In this document: positions 8,032-15,510 of the stretch, in pieces
Layout: each line of letters starts with the position of its first letter
Numbering within the stretch: position 1 is the first letter of the stretch
Assembly (NCBI RefSeq): GCF_900116225.1
Contig: NZ_FOZZ01000001.1
Location: 62,001-126,000, forward strand
Direction of reading: 5' to 3'
Length of the DNA: 64,000 nucleotides
Source of the DNA: Sphingobacterium wenxiniae
GTDB taxonomy: Bacteria; Bacteroidota; Bacteroidia; Sphingobacteriales; Sphingobacteriaceae
Notes under the pieces: generated by a model
Databases searched by the model: none
The model's input: only the letters and a program-made list of their open reading frames with translations
What the model was told of the DNA's origin: nothing
Translations under genes and position numbers: made by a program

Positions 8032-10038
8032 ATGAAAAAAATTCTTGCTATAGCCTCTGTTATGGTTGCTACAAGCGGGTATGTTACTGCTCAAACGCAT
8101 CAGGCTATCGATTTATCCCACATGGATAATTCGGTACGTCCGCAGGATGACTTTTACAATTTTGTAAACGGGAACTGGATGAAAACCGTCGAAATCCCAT
8201 CGGACAGAGCCCGTTGGGGTTCTTTTGACGAACTTCGCGAGCATACGGATCAAGCCGTTATGAAAATCCTTCAAGAGTCCTTGAACCAACAATTTGAAAA
8301 GGGTTCTGACGGTCAGAAGATCGGTGATTTATACAAATCATTTGTTGATTTTGACACACGTAACAACCTTGGTATTAACCCTGTAAAACCTTACCTTGAT
8401 AAGATTGATGCTATTCAAAACATGAACGATCTTTACAACTACCTAGTAGAAGTAGGTCCAGAAGGCAACAATCCATTCTTTGGTGGTTATGTGTATGCGC
8501 ACATGAAAAACAGCGATGTAAACGCCGTGTATTTAGGTGGTGCAAGCTTAGGCCTTGGACGTTCTTATTACCAAAAGGTAGATGAGAAAAACACTGAAAC
8601 TTTAGCACAATATTCGGAGTTCGTTTCTTCGTTATACACCTTTACAGGCCAGAAAACTTTTGATCTGAAAGGACCAAAAATTGTAGCTTTTGAAAAAGAA
8701 TTGGCAGCAAACCTATTAACCATTGAAGAGCAACGCGATGCGCAAAAACGCTATAATCCTGTTGCTGTAGCCGATCTAGGTAAAATGGTAAAGAACATCG
8801 ATATTGCCAAATATCTTAAACAAATTGGTTTTACAGCGGACACGGTGATTATCGGCGAGCTTAAATATTACCAAAACTTAGACAACATCCTAACTGCGGA
8901 AAACTTGCCTTTAATCAAGGAATTCATGAAATTCAACATCATGGATAATGCAACAGGCTACTTAACCAAAGAATTGGACGAGCTTTCTTTTGATTTCTAC
9001 GGTAGAAAACTTCGTGGGCAGAAAGAGCAACGTGCTTTGGACAAAAGAGGTTTGGAGTTTGTAAGCGGTTCTTTGGGCGAATTGTTGGGTAAACTTTATG
9101 TTGCAGAAAATTTCCCACCTGAAGCGAAAGCAGCTTGTGAGGAGATGGTTCAATACCTTATCAAATCTTTCCAAGTACATATCCAAGAGTTGAATTGGAT
9201 GTCTGACGAGACAAAGGTAAAAGCATTGGATAAATTGTCGAAGTTCAAAGTGAAGATAGGCTATCCAGATAAATGGAAGGACTATTCAAAATTGGCCGTC
9301 GGCAATTCTTTATTTGAGAACGTACAACAAATCAGCCGTTGGGCATTTGAACAAAACTTGGCAAAACAAGGTAAACCTGTTGACAAATCAGAATGGGGAA
9401 TGAGTCCACAGACTGTAAACGCATACTACAGTCCATTGTTCAATGAAATCGTATTCCCTGCTGCAATCCTACAAGCACCATTCTACGACTATAGAGCTGA
9501 CGCAGCGGTTAACTTTGGTGGTATCGGCGCCGTTATTGGCCACGAACTTTCCCATGGTTTTGACGATTCAGGTTCTCAATACGACGGAAACGGTAACTTA
9601 AACAACTGGTGGACACCGGAAGATAAAGAAAAATTTGATGCAGCAGCAGATGCCTTGGTTGCACAATTCGAATCTTACGAGCCTGTTCCGGGGGTCTTTG
9701 TAAACGGGCGTTTCACCTTAGGTGAAAACATTGGTGATCTTGGCGGCGCTTCTGTAGCTTTCGATGCATTAAAAATGTATCTGAACGACAAGGGCAATCC
9801 TGGAAAAATCGATGGTTTCACACCGGAACAACGTTTCTTTCTGTCGTGGGCGACCATCTGGAGAGCAAAAACGACAGATGAGTTTGTGGTTAACCAAGTG
9901 AAAACTGACCCTCACTCCCCTGCTGAATACCGTGCTTTTGCACCTATTATCAACATAGATGCCTTCCACGAGGCTTTTGAGACAAAACCAGGTGACAAGA
10001 TGTACAAACCAAAAGAAGAACGAATCAAAATCTGGTAA
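8032..10038 (+). CDS. M13-family (neprilysin/PepO-type) zinc metallopeptidase
   Basis: Secreted or periplasmic endopeptidase of 668 residues. Signal peptide MKKILAIASVMVATSGYVTA, then the M13 N-terminal domain opening (DNSVRPQDDFYNFVNGNWMK) and the C-terminal catalytic domain. Zinc site: HELSH at residues 504-508 (His504, His508, catalytic Glu505), the third ligand Glu565 in ENIGDLGG, and the substrate-binding NAYY motif near residue 463. The C-terminus departs from the usual CxVW ending (PKEERIKIW), which is common in bacterial members. All catalytic residues are intact. It degrades small peptides outside the cytoplasm. It is monocistronic, with its own promoter and a strong terminator after the stop. 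Confidence 0.95.
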   Translation: MKKILAIASVMVATSGYVTAQTHQAIDLSHMDNSVRPQDDFYNFVNGNWMKTVEIPSDRARWGSFDELREHTDQAVMKILQESLNQQFEKGSDGQKIGDLYKSFVDFDTRNNLGINPVKPYLDKIDAIQNMNDLYNYLVEVGPEGNNPFFGGYVYAHMKNSDVNAVYLGGASLGLGRSYYQKVDEKNTETLAQYSEFVSSLYTFTGQKTFDLKGPKIVAFEKELAANLLTIEEQRDAQKRYNPVAVADLGKMVKNIDIAKYLKQIGFTADTVIIGELKYYQNLDNILTAENLPLIKEFMKFNIMDNATGYLTKELDELSFDFYGRKLRGQKEQRALDKRGLEFVSGSLGELLGKLYVAENFPPEAKAACEEMVQYLIKSFQVHIQELNWMSDETKVKALDKLSKFKVKIGYPDKWKDYSKLAVGNSLFENVQQISRWAFEQNLAKQGKPVDKSEWGMSPQTVNAYYSPLFNEIVFPAAILQAPFYDYRADAAVNFGGIGAVIGHELSHGFDDSGSQYDGNGNLNNWWTPEDKEKFDAAADALVAQFESYEPVPGVFVNGRFTLGENIGDLGGASVAFDALKMYLNDKGNPGKIDGFTPEQRFFLSWATIWRAKTTDEFVVNQVKTDPHSPAEYRAFAPIINIDAFHEAFETKPGDKMYKPKEERIKIW

Positions 10039-10043
10039 AAGAT

Positions 10044-10073
10044 TAACAAGGGGCGTATATGCGCCCCTTGTTA
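10044..10073. terminator. Bidirectional terminator hairpin
   Basis: A 12-bp perfect stem (TAACAAGGGGCG / CGCCCCTTGTTA) with a 6-nt loop lies between the convergent M13 peptidase and DoxX genes, whose ends are 35 bp apart. It can serve both strands. Confidence 0.8.
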
Positions 10074-10520
10074 TTAAATCTGTCTTTTATAACCTGGCTT
10101 ATCCATCATATTGTCCAAAGAATACTTTCCAGAACCGACCACCAAAAAGATCAATAGAAGAAGTAATACCAAGATAGACAACCACAGTTCCGAATTCAAG
10201 AAACTAAAGCCTTGGGTTATATTCACAAAAAATACAGCTCCAATTAGGATAGGAAGCTGAAAAAGTACCGCTAAACGTGTTTGAAATCCTAACAGGATAA
10301 AAACTCCCCCAACCAAATGGGCAAAAACGACATAATGCACGGCCGACCAAATGGATAACTGGAAGTTTGTTTGCCGCACCAAGTCAGCAACCGTATCACG
10401 ATCAGCAATAAAACTTACGCCTTTCGCAAATAGAATAATCCCCAGAATTATTCTTAGAATATCTAACCAACGCGGGTGATGGGCATCTCCCCAACGTTCA
10501 ATTTTTTGTACCAGATTCAT
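10074..10520 (-). CDS. DoxX-family membrane protein
   Basis: 148 residues with four hydrophobic segments in the DoxX layout. The first carries WLDILRIILGIILFAKGVSF and the second region AVHYVVFAHLVGGVFILLG, followed by a Gln/Arg loop (FQTRLAVLFQLPILIGAVFF). DoxX-like proteins are small inner-membrane proteins often linked to redox or thiosulfate metabolism; the specific role here is unknown. ATG at 10520. It is separated from the upstream DUF1801 gene by about 130 bp and probably has its own promoter. Confidence 0.85.
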   Translation of the reverse strand: MNLVQKIERWGDAHHPRWLDILRIILGIILFAKGVSFIADRDTVADLVRQTNFQLSIWSAVHYVVFAHLVGGVFILLGFQTRLAVLFQLPILIGAVFFVNITQGFSFLNSELWLSILVLLLLLIFLVVGSGKYSLDNMMDKPGYKRQI

Positions 10521-10654
10521 GATAACCTCCTTTTATAAAATGAAAAAATATATGATTGTTCATTCTTGTATCATGATTATACTGAATTTACAGCAAAAAT
10601 CATGCTTGATTATACCCAAAAGGCTCTAAATCTTGTCTCTTCCTTAGATATATC

Positions 10655-11356
10655 TTATTTCAATCGCTCTAATTTTCCTTTTCTTTTGACCAGGTTTTTG
10701 TAATCCCATTGTATATCCCGAGACTTCTTTAACCAACGTTTTAAGTCTCTTTTCTTTATGTCGGAAGTCTTCAGATAGAAAACAGAAGCATCCTTGAACT
10801 TTTTGCCCCGAACAGATAATCCCGGTTCCTCAAAGCCACCACCACTCCAGAACATCAGTCTCATACCTGCTTTTTGCTTACTATAGCCCACAATAGGATT
10901 ACCATCCAAAAACCAAACTGGATGCCCATGCCACACTTTATTTTCTGCTTCTGGAAGAGATTGCATTATTTCCTCAAGCAACATTTCTGCAATAGCCTTA
11001 TCCTCGACAGTCAATAACGCATGGTAAGTTGATATTTCTTCATTTATCTTTGATATAACCTTTTTGGCCTCCTTAAAGTTCAGTCCTGCATCTGCCAACA
11101 GTGTCCGAAATATGGGTAAAGACGTCTTCCCTATCCCATGAAGGCTGAGAATCTCTTTCTCTGTAAAATTAGAGAGCTTCTCCAGCGTATCAATACCTTT
11201 CGCAAGCATAGCATTACGCACAGGACTACTAAAAAAGCTCAAAAAACCTGTTGTAGGTTTATTTTCTTTTTCACATATCGGACAGGTGTCGCAATCACTG
11301 CTCTTATAAAATATATGCCCTTTCTTACACGTTTTCCTTGATCTCTTTTTTTTCAT
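10655..11356 (-). CDS. Zn-ribbon + helix-hairpin-helix + DUF1801 protein
   Basis: 233 residues from ATG 11356 (a GTG lies four codons upstream). Three parts are visible. A small zinc-ribbon-like N-terminus (CKKGHIFYKSSDCDTCPICE, Cys pairs). A helix-hairpin-helix resembling the RNA polymerase alpha C-terminal domain (GIDTLEKLSNFTEKEILSLH then GIGKTSLPIFRTLL, about residues 55-90). A DUF1801-type C-terminal domain (KVWHGHPVWFLDGNPIVGYS then KAGMRLMFWSGG). DUF1801 proteins are cytosolic and of unknown chemistry. The fusion suggests nucleic-acid association. A -7-like TATCTTTCG sits about 35 bp upstream. Confidence 0.8.
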   Translation of the reverse strand: MKKKRSRKTCKKGHIFYKSSDCDTCPICEKENKPTTGFLSFFSSPVRNAMLAKGIDTLEKLSNFTEKEILSLHGIGKTSLPIFRTLLADAGLNFKEAKKVISKINEEISTYHALLTVEDKAIAEMLLEEIMQSLPEAENKVWHGHPVWFLDGNPIVGYSKQKAGMRLMFWSGGGFEEPGLSVRGKKFKDASVFYLKTSDIKKRDLKRWLKKSRDIQWDYKNLVKRKGKLERLK

Positions 11357-11557
11357 ATTTGTTAGCACGTATTTCTGTTATTTTTAAAATCGAAAGATAA
11401 GGGTTATAAATACTATTTTATCTTTGCTTATGGCAAGAAATATAGCCCTAAAGCAATTCGCTAAAAACAAATATGCATAGCCCCTTCTTGATTGAAAAAA
11501 TTATCTTATTAAAAATGAGCTTATTTACACTCTAACCTTGTTTTTTAATTAGAAATA

Positions 11558-11589
11558 TTTGGAGGATTTCAAGAAATATTCTACTTTTG
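11558..11589 (+). promoter_or_regulatory. Promoter of tRNA-His
   Basis: TTTG (11558-11561), 20 bp, then TACTTTTG (11582-11589), an exact match to the Bacteroidota housekeeping promoter consensus. The tRNA begins 12 bp after the -7 box. Confidence 0.8.
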
Positions 11590-11601
11590 TAGCACAAACA
11601 C

Positions 11602-11676
11602 GGTAGGTATAGCTCAGTTGGTTAGAGCACTAGATTGTGGTTCTAGGGGTCGTCGGTTCGAGCCCGATTACTTACC
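11602..11676 (+). tRNA. tRNA-His (GTG)
   Basis: Complete cloverleaf: 7-bp acceptor stem GTAGGTA/TACTTAC, D-loop with AGCTCAGTTGGTTAGAGC, anticodon stem CTAGA/TCTAG with anticodon GTG at 11637-11639, and T-arm GTCGGTTCGAGCCCGAT. The extra G(-1) at 11602 faces C73 at 11676, the identity pair specific to tRNA-His. The 3' CCA is not encoded. Confidence 0.97.
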
Positions 11677-11678
11677 CG

Positions 11679-11711
11679 AAAAGCTTCTCTGAAAAGAGAG
11701 GCTTTTTTTTG
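11679..11711 (+). terminator. Rho-independent terminator of tRNA-His
   Basis: Stem AAGCTTCTCT / AGAGAGGCTT with a GAAA loop, followed directly by a run of T residues. Confidence 0.85.
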
Positions 11712-11918
11712 TTTTATGAATTTAATTTCCAATTAGTTAAACAAGCCATATTACCATAAAAGATTGATAAATTCTGTTAATTAAAGTTTGTGTTTTGCTG
11801 TAAAAAGAATAGAAATCAGAGGCTTTTGATGCTGTTCTGTCTCATTTCACGTCTCATTTTCATTTGTTGAATTGCCATTCCCTTATCAATCGATGAACCG
11901 TAGGGAATCCTTGATAAG

Positions 11919-11978
11919 CTAAATTTCTCCATTATCGGCAAAGCTATAATAACCATCATCACTTATAATTAGATGGTC
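11919..11978 (-). pseudogene. radC-like (JAB-domain) 3' remnant
   Basis: On the minus strand the frame reads DHLIISDDGYYSFADNGEI then TAG. This is the characteristic C-terminal strand of RadC/JAB proteins (DHLI...G.YSFAD.G.I). Upstream in frame the similarity stops within a few codons, so only about 19 codons remain. RadC-type genes are common cargo of integrated elements, and this scrap lies 242 bp from the 3' end of tRNA-His. Confidence 0.7.
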
Positions 11979-12014
11979 TTCTCTCTCGCAAGATTGAGCA
12001 CAGCGGTATCTTGT

Positions 12015-12153
12015 GAGGATAAACAGCCTAAGTTTTCAACGTAGAAACGATGGGAGTAGCAAGTTACAAACTTGCTTTATTATCCTTCCAAGTTACACTT
12101 CGTTAACCGACCGAAGGGAGTTCTACGAAGTAAAACTTGAAAGAGGAAGGAGT
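12015..12153 (-). repeat. Interspersed repeat, copy B (inverted relative to 6656-6760)
   Basis: The reverse complement aligns with the segment at 6656-6760 at roughly 90% by eye. It carries an additional stretch of about 30 bp (around CTTCGGTCGGTTAAC) inside the unit. The surrounding interval 11712-12758 has no intact gene. Confidence 0.75.
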
Positions 12154-12210
12154 ATGAAATACTTTTTCTGTTTTAGTTTGATTTGACGTAAAATCTGACA
12201 ACAATCTTCA

Positions 12211-12275
12211 AAATTGTAAATATGTGCCATATTTCCACTATTTTGCAAACAAGGTTTGGCACGATTTTACAATTT
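12211..12275. repeat. Imperfect inverted repeat, 19-bp arms
   Basis: AAATTGTAAATATGTGCCA (12211-12229) and the complement of TGGCACGATTTTACAATTT (12257-12275) match at 17 of 19 positions with a 27-nt spacer. It lies just upstream of the 21-bp tandem array; the function is unknown. Confidence 0.6.
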
Positions 12276-12374
12276 CAAAAGTTGTATTTTTCGCTATTTT
12301 AAAGACAAAAACAGGGTTTAAACCACCATTAACACAGTTTTTATTCTTAAAACCGACACTGAATCCGAAAAAGC

Positions 12375-12710
12375 AAACGTTATCGTTTTTGTTGCAAACG
12401 TTATCGTTTATGATGTATACGTTATCGTTTCTCTCTGAAGAGATGACGTGTATTTATCGAACGTTATAGTTTGTGACCTACACGTGAGCGTTTCTATCAG
12501 AAAAGATAACGTGTATCTACCAAATGTTATCGCTTATGATGGACACATTATCTTTTCTCTCTGAAGAGATAACGTTTATGATGTAAACGTTGACATTTTC
12601 TTCTAAAAAGATAGCGTTTCTATTAAAAACGTCATCGTCTGTGTTTTACAAGATAACGTGTCTAATAGAAACGCTGATATTTTTTGTTCATACCTTGTCG
12701 TTTCTTGTAG
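12375..12710. repeat. Degenerate 21-bp tandem array, 16 units, mixed orientation
   Basis: The sequence divides into exactly 16 consecutive 21-bp units with no indel. The core of most units is ACGTTATCGTTT; units 4, 7, 10, 12 and 14 instead carry the reverse complement (GATAACGT) at nearly the same phase. The flanking seven bases vary. A short open frame crosses the first units (heptads of the type QTLSFLL) but stops after about four, so it is not a gene. The array ends 49 bp before the stop codon of the fructokinase gene. Confidence 0.85.
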
Positions 12711-12758
12711 AGAAATCACTAAAAAACTACACAAAATAAAACAGTAATACAAATTGAT

Positions 12759-13694
12759 TTATACGGAGAAAATCGGGTTCATCCATTGAAATCTATTGAT
12801 TGTTGCTGCATCGTAGCTCGGACACGCACCAGCACTCTGGGTGACAAAACCACTTAAGGTAGCTGCGAATTCCAAAATCTCCTCCGGTAGCATCTCTTTA
12901 TCCCGACGGCATCGCTGGGAAAGAAAAGCAGCTAAGAAAGAGTCGCCACTACCAATCGTATCCACGACATCTATCTTCATAGCCGGAAAATGGAAACTAA
13001 AACCCTTGATGGTAGAATGATATATAGCTCCAGCGGCACCAAAGGTAACAATCAACTCGGGGATCTGGAAAGCATCCATGATGTGTTCGGCCTTTTCACG
13101 GTCATTGAGTCCATGTGGCAGTGTTAACCATTCAGCGATTAGATCCTGTTCTTCCTCATTCATTTTAACCAAGTCCGCATAGCGCAATAATTCAAAAATA
13201 CGTTCCTGCGTATAGAAAGGCGGACGCAAATTGACATCCAAAACCTTATACTGTGCTTCCATAAGCAAAGTCTTAAGACTTTGGTAAGTAGGATCATTTC
13301 GGGTAGACAAGCTGCCAAAGACAAAAAAATCAGCATTTCTCACGGCTTCTATTTCCTTTTCACCACAAGTGATGTTATCCCATGCGACAGGAAAAACGAT
13401 CTCATAACGAACATCTTTATTCGGCTGTATATGCACTTCCACAGTAGATGTGGGGAGTTCGGTATCTCGCTGTACCAAATCCAATGGAACACCTAATTGT
13501 GTCGATAATTCTACGATATCATCACCGTTCGCATCCGTTCCTACCCTACTCAACATTTTGGCGTGAATCCCTAATTTATTCAAATGATAAGCAACATTAA
13601 ACGGTGCTCCTCCCAGTTTTCTACCTTCTGGCAGATTATCCCACAATACCTCTCCAAAGCAAACCCCATTCAAATTTAGTTTTTCGTCTTTCAT
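12759..13694 (-). CDS. Fructokinase (PfkB/ribokinase family)
   Basis: Phosphorylates fructose with ATP in the cytoplasm, the last step of the fructan pathway. 311 residues, usual for PfkB sugar kinases. N-terminal motif GEVLWDNLPEGRKLGGAPFN (residues 14-33) is typical of bacterial fructokinases. The C-terminal signature is TIGSGDSFLAAFLS with the catalytic Asp around residue 255 (GSGD in place of the common GAGD), and the ATP-site VTFGAAGAIY precedes it. ATG at 13694. It is the last gene on the minus strand of the fructan locus, 255 bp after the GH32 gene with hairpins between, so it may be transcribed separately. It corresponds in position and type to BT1757 of the B. thetaiotaomicron fructan locus. 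Confidence 0.9.
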   Translation of the reverse strand: MKDEKLNLNGVCFGEVLWDNLPEGRKLGGAPFNVAYHLNKLGIHAKMLSRVGTDANGDDIVELSTQLGVPLDLVQRDTELPTSTVEVHIQPNKDVRYEIVFPVAWDNITCGEKEIEAVRNADFFVFGSLSTRNDPTYQSLKTLLMEAQYKVLDVNLRPPFYTQERIFELLRYADLVKMNEEEQDLIAEWLTLPHGLNDREKAEHIMDAFQIPELIVTFGAAGAIYHSTIKGFSFHFPAMKIDVVDTIGSGDSFLAAFLSQRCRRDKEMLPEEILEFAATLSGFVTQSAGACPSYDAATINRFQWMNPIFSV

Positions 13695-13803
13695 TTTGTC
13701 TTATTTTATAATACCCAACAGGTTATTTTACATTCTTAGTATCGCTTCACTAAACACAAAGAATAGGATTTACCGGGTAACAACACGACCCGTACCCGTA
13801 GTC

Positions 13804-13837
13804 AAACCTATAAGGTTTTCGAAAACCTTATAGGTTT
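13804..13837. terminator. 34-bp perfect palindrome (terminator or REP-like)
   Basis: AAACCTATAAGGTTTTC followed by its exact complement, with T-rich sequence after it. It sits between the GH32 and fructokinase genes. A second imperfect hairpin (AACTCCT...AGGAGTT) and a small one (GGAGTTTCCGGACTCC) lie at 13846-13920. They could end the upstream transcript or reduce read-through into the kinase. Confidence 0.6.
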
Positions 13838-13949
13838 TTATTCAAAAACTCCTCTACTATCCATAGAGTTCCGCAGGGTCTCTACGGATTTTTTATGAAA
13901 AGGAGTTTCCGGACTCCGTATAAAACTATTTTATAACACACAACAGCTT

Positions 13950-15461
13950 TTAATATACAGATTTCACCTGAAAATCCTCCAATATACTTGTTTCAACGGT
14001 ATTTACCGTCATCTTCGTAAATGGCTTTTTCGTAAAAAACAAAGCACTCATATTGGTCTTTCCGCCATCGGCAAATAACTCGATTGAATTCTTATCAAGC
14101 AAGAAACGGATGTCCAATCCTTCGTTTTTTGTCAAGCGCGGTGCAACTGGGCGATGGATAAACTTCTCGCTGAAATTAGCATCTCCAGTCTTAGACCGAT
14201 CAATGAAATACTGACCTTTATCTTTCTCTAAACCAAACACTAAAACATCGCCATCTTCATTGGATAATGTAACAGTAAAATCGACAGCTTTCGCTTGTTT
14301 AAACGAAGCATCAAAAGTATTTAGAAGTGTGGCAATCGCACTACTTAAGTCAACTTCATTTTCTACTTTTACTGACTTTGGATCAACTTCTTTCTTACTT
14401 ACTTTGTCAATTTCTTTAGCAGGTGTAGAGGTCAATAACCATGCATTACCTTCTTTTGTTAAACCCAGTTCACGTACAACCGTATTTCCGCTACGCCAAG
14501 TTGATGCCGGCACATTGTTGGCATATTCCCAGTTGCTCATCCAGCCGATTAATAGTTTGCGGTCACCTGTATTGGAAAATGTCACTCCTGCATAATTATC
14601 GGGTCCAAAATCCATCCACAGGATTTCCTTTTGTGACGATGTGAACGTTCTACCATCAAAATCACCCACAAAATATTGTGTAGCCGAACCTGTATTTGGC
14701 CCTCCGGGGTTTATACTTACCAAAAGCACCCATTTCTTACCTTCAGACGTCTGGAACGGCAACAGATCCGGACATTCCCAGACACCACCATGCGCTCCTA
14801 CTCCTTCACCAAACTCACTCAAGCGGTTCCATTCTTTCAAATTCTTGGACCCATAAAATGTTATGGTTTGCTTCGTAGCCAAAGTCATAATCCACTGTCC
14901 ACTATCATCATGCCACATGACTTTCGGGTCTCGGAAATCCCAAATGCCGGGATTGGGTAATACAGGATTACCTTCATACTTTGTCCAGGTCTTGCCCTTG
15001 TCCAAACTATAGGCTATGCTTTGCGTTTGGTGTAGACCTGTTTTCTGCTCCTCAATCTCATGACTATGGTTGGTATAAATGGCGATTAAAGCATTTGCTC
15101 CAAAACCTGCTGTATTGTCCTTATCAATCACGGCACTACCGGAGAATATGGTACCCAAACTATCCGGAAATAAAGCTATTTCCTGCTCTTCCCAATGTAC
15201 CAAATCCGTACTGGTGGCATGTCCCCAATGCATTGGACCCCACGTCGTTTTGTCCGGGTTATGTTGGAAAAACAAGTGGTATTCTCCATCTAAATAGACC
15301 AAACCATTTGGATCATTCATCCAACCTTTTTTCGGTGTAAAGTGGTATGCAGGGCGATATGTTTCCAAGCTATCTATGGTATTATTCGTGCTTTTAGATT
15401 GCTGTTGTCCGCATCCGACTAAAATAAGGGCTAATAAACCCATTGTTATCGTATTCTTCAT
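13950..15461 (-). CDS. GH32 fructan hydrolase lipoprotein (levanase/inulinase type)
   Basis: 503 residues from ATG 15461. Lipoprotein signal with lipobox LVGC (Cys17), so anchored to a membrane and probably facing outward or the periplasm. Five-bladed propeller catalytic domain with all three GH32 acidic motifs: WMNDPNG (nucleophile Asp50), FRDPKV (transition-state Asp) and WECPDL (acid/base Glu). A C-terminal beta-sandwich follows from about residue 350 (VFGLEKDKGQYFIDRSKTGD; NSIELFADGG). It hydrolyses beta-fructosides; levan versus inulin and exo versus endo action cannot be decided by eye. It lies in one run with the GH32-like, SusD and SusC genes. Confidence 0.93.
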   Translation of the reverse strand: MKNTITMGLLALILVGCGQQQSKSTNNTIDSLETYRPAYHFTPKKGWMNDPNGLVYLDGEYHLFFQHNPDKTTWGPMHWGHATSTDLVHWEEQEIALFPDSLGTIFSGSAVIDKDNTAGFGANALIAIYTNHSHEIEEQKTGLHQTQSIAYSLDKGKTWTKYEGNPVLPNPGIWDFRDPKVMWHDDSGQWIMTLATKQTITFYGSKNLKEWNRLSEFGEGVGAHGGVWECPDLLPFQTSEGKKWVLLVSINPGGPNTGSATQYFVGDFDGRTFTSSQKEILWMDFGPDNYAGVTFSNTGDRKLLIGWMSNWEYANNVPASTWRSGNTVVRELGLTKEGNAWLLTSTPAKEIDKVSKKEVDPKSVKVENEVDLSSAIATLLNTFDASFKQAKAVDFTVTLSNEDGDVLVFGLEKDKGQYFIDRSKTGDANFSEKFIHRPVAPRLTKNEGLDIRFLLDKNSIELFADGGKTNMSALFFTKKPFTKMTVNTVETSILEDFQVKSVY

Positions 15462-15510
15462 AGTCACTTATTTAGTAATCTGTTTATAAAAAGTATTTTT
15501 CAATAATATA

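Noticed and set aside
12224..12469. Open frame of 81 codons entering the first 21-bp array
   Set aside because: It begins in an inverted repeat and stops after four array units; no promoter, no family, and it is explained by the array period.
14260..15340. Several plus-strand open frames opposite the GH32 gene
   Set aside because: They are antisense shadows of a strongly conserved coding sequence with no features of their own.
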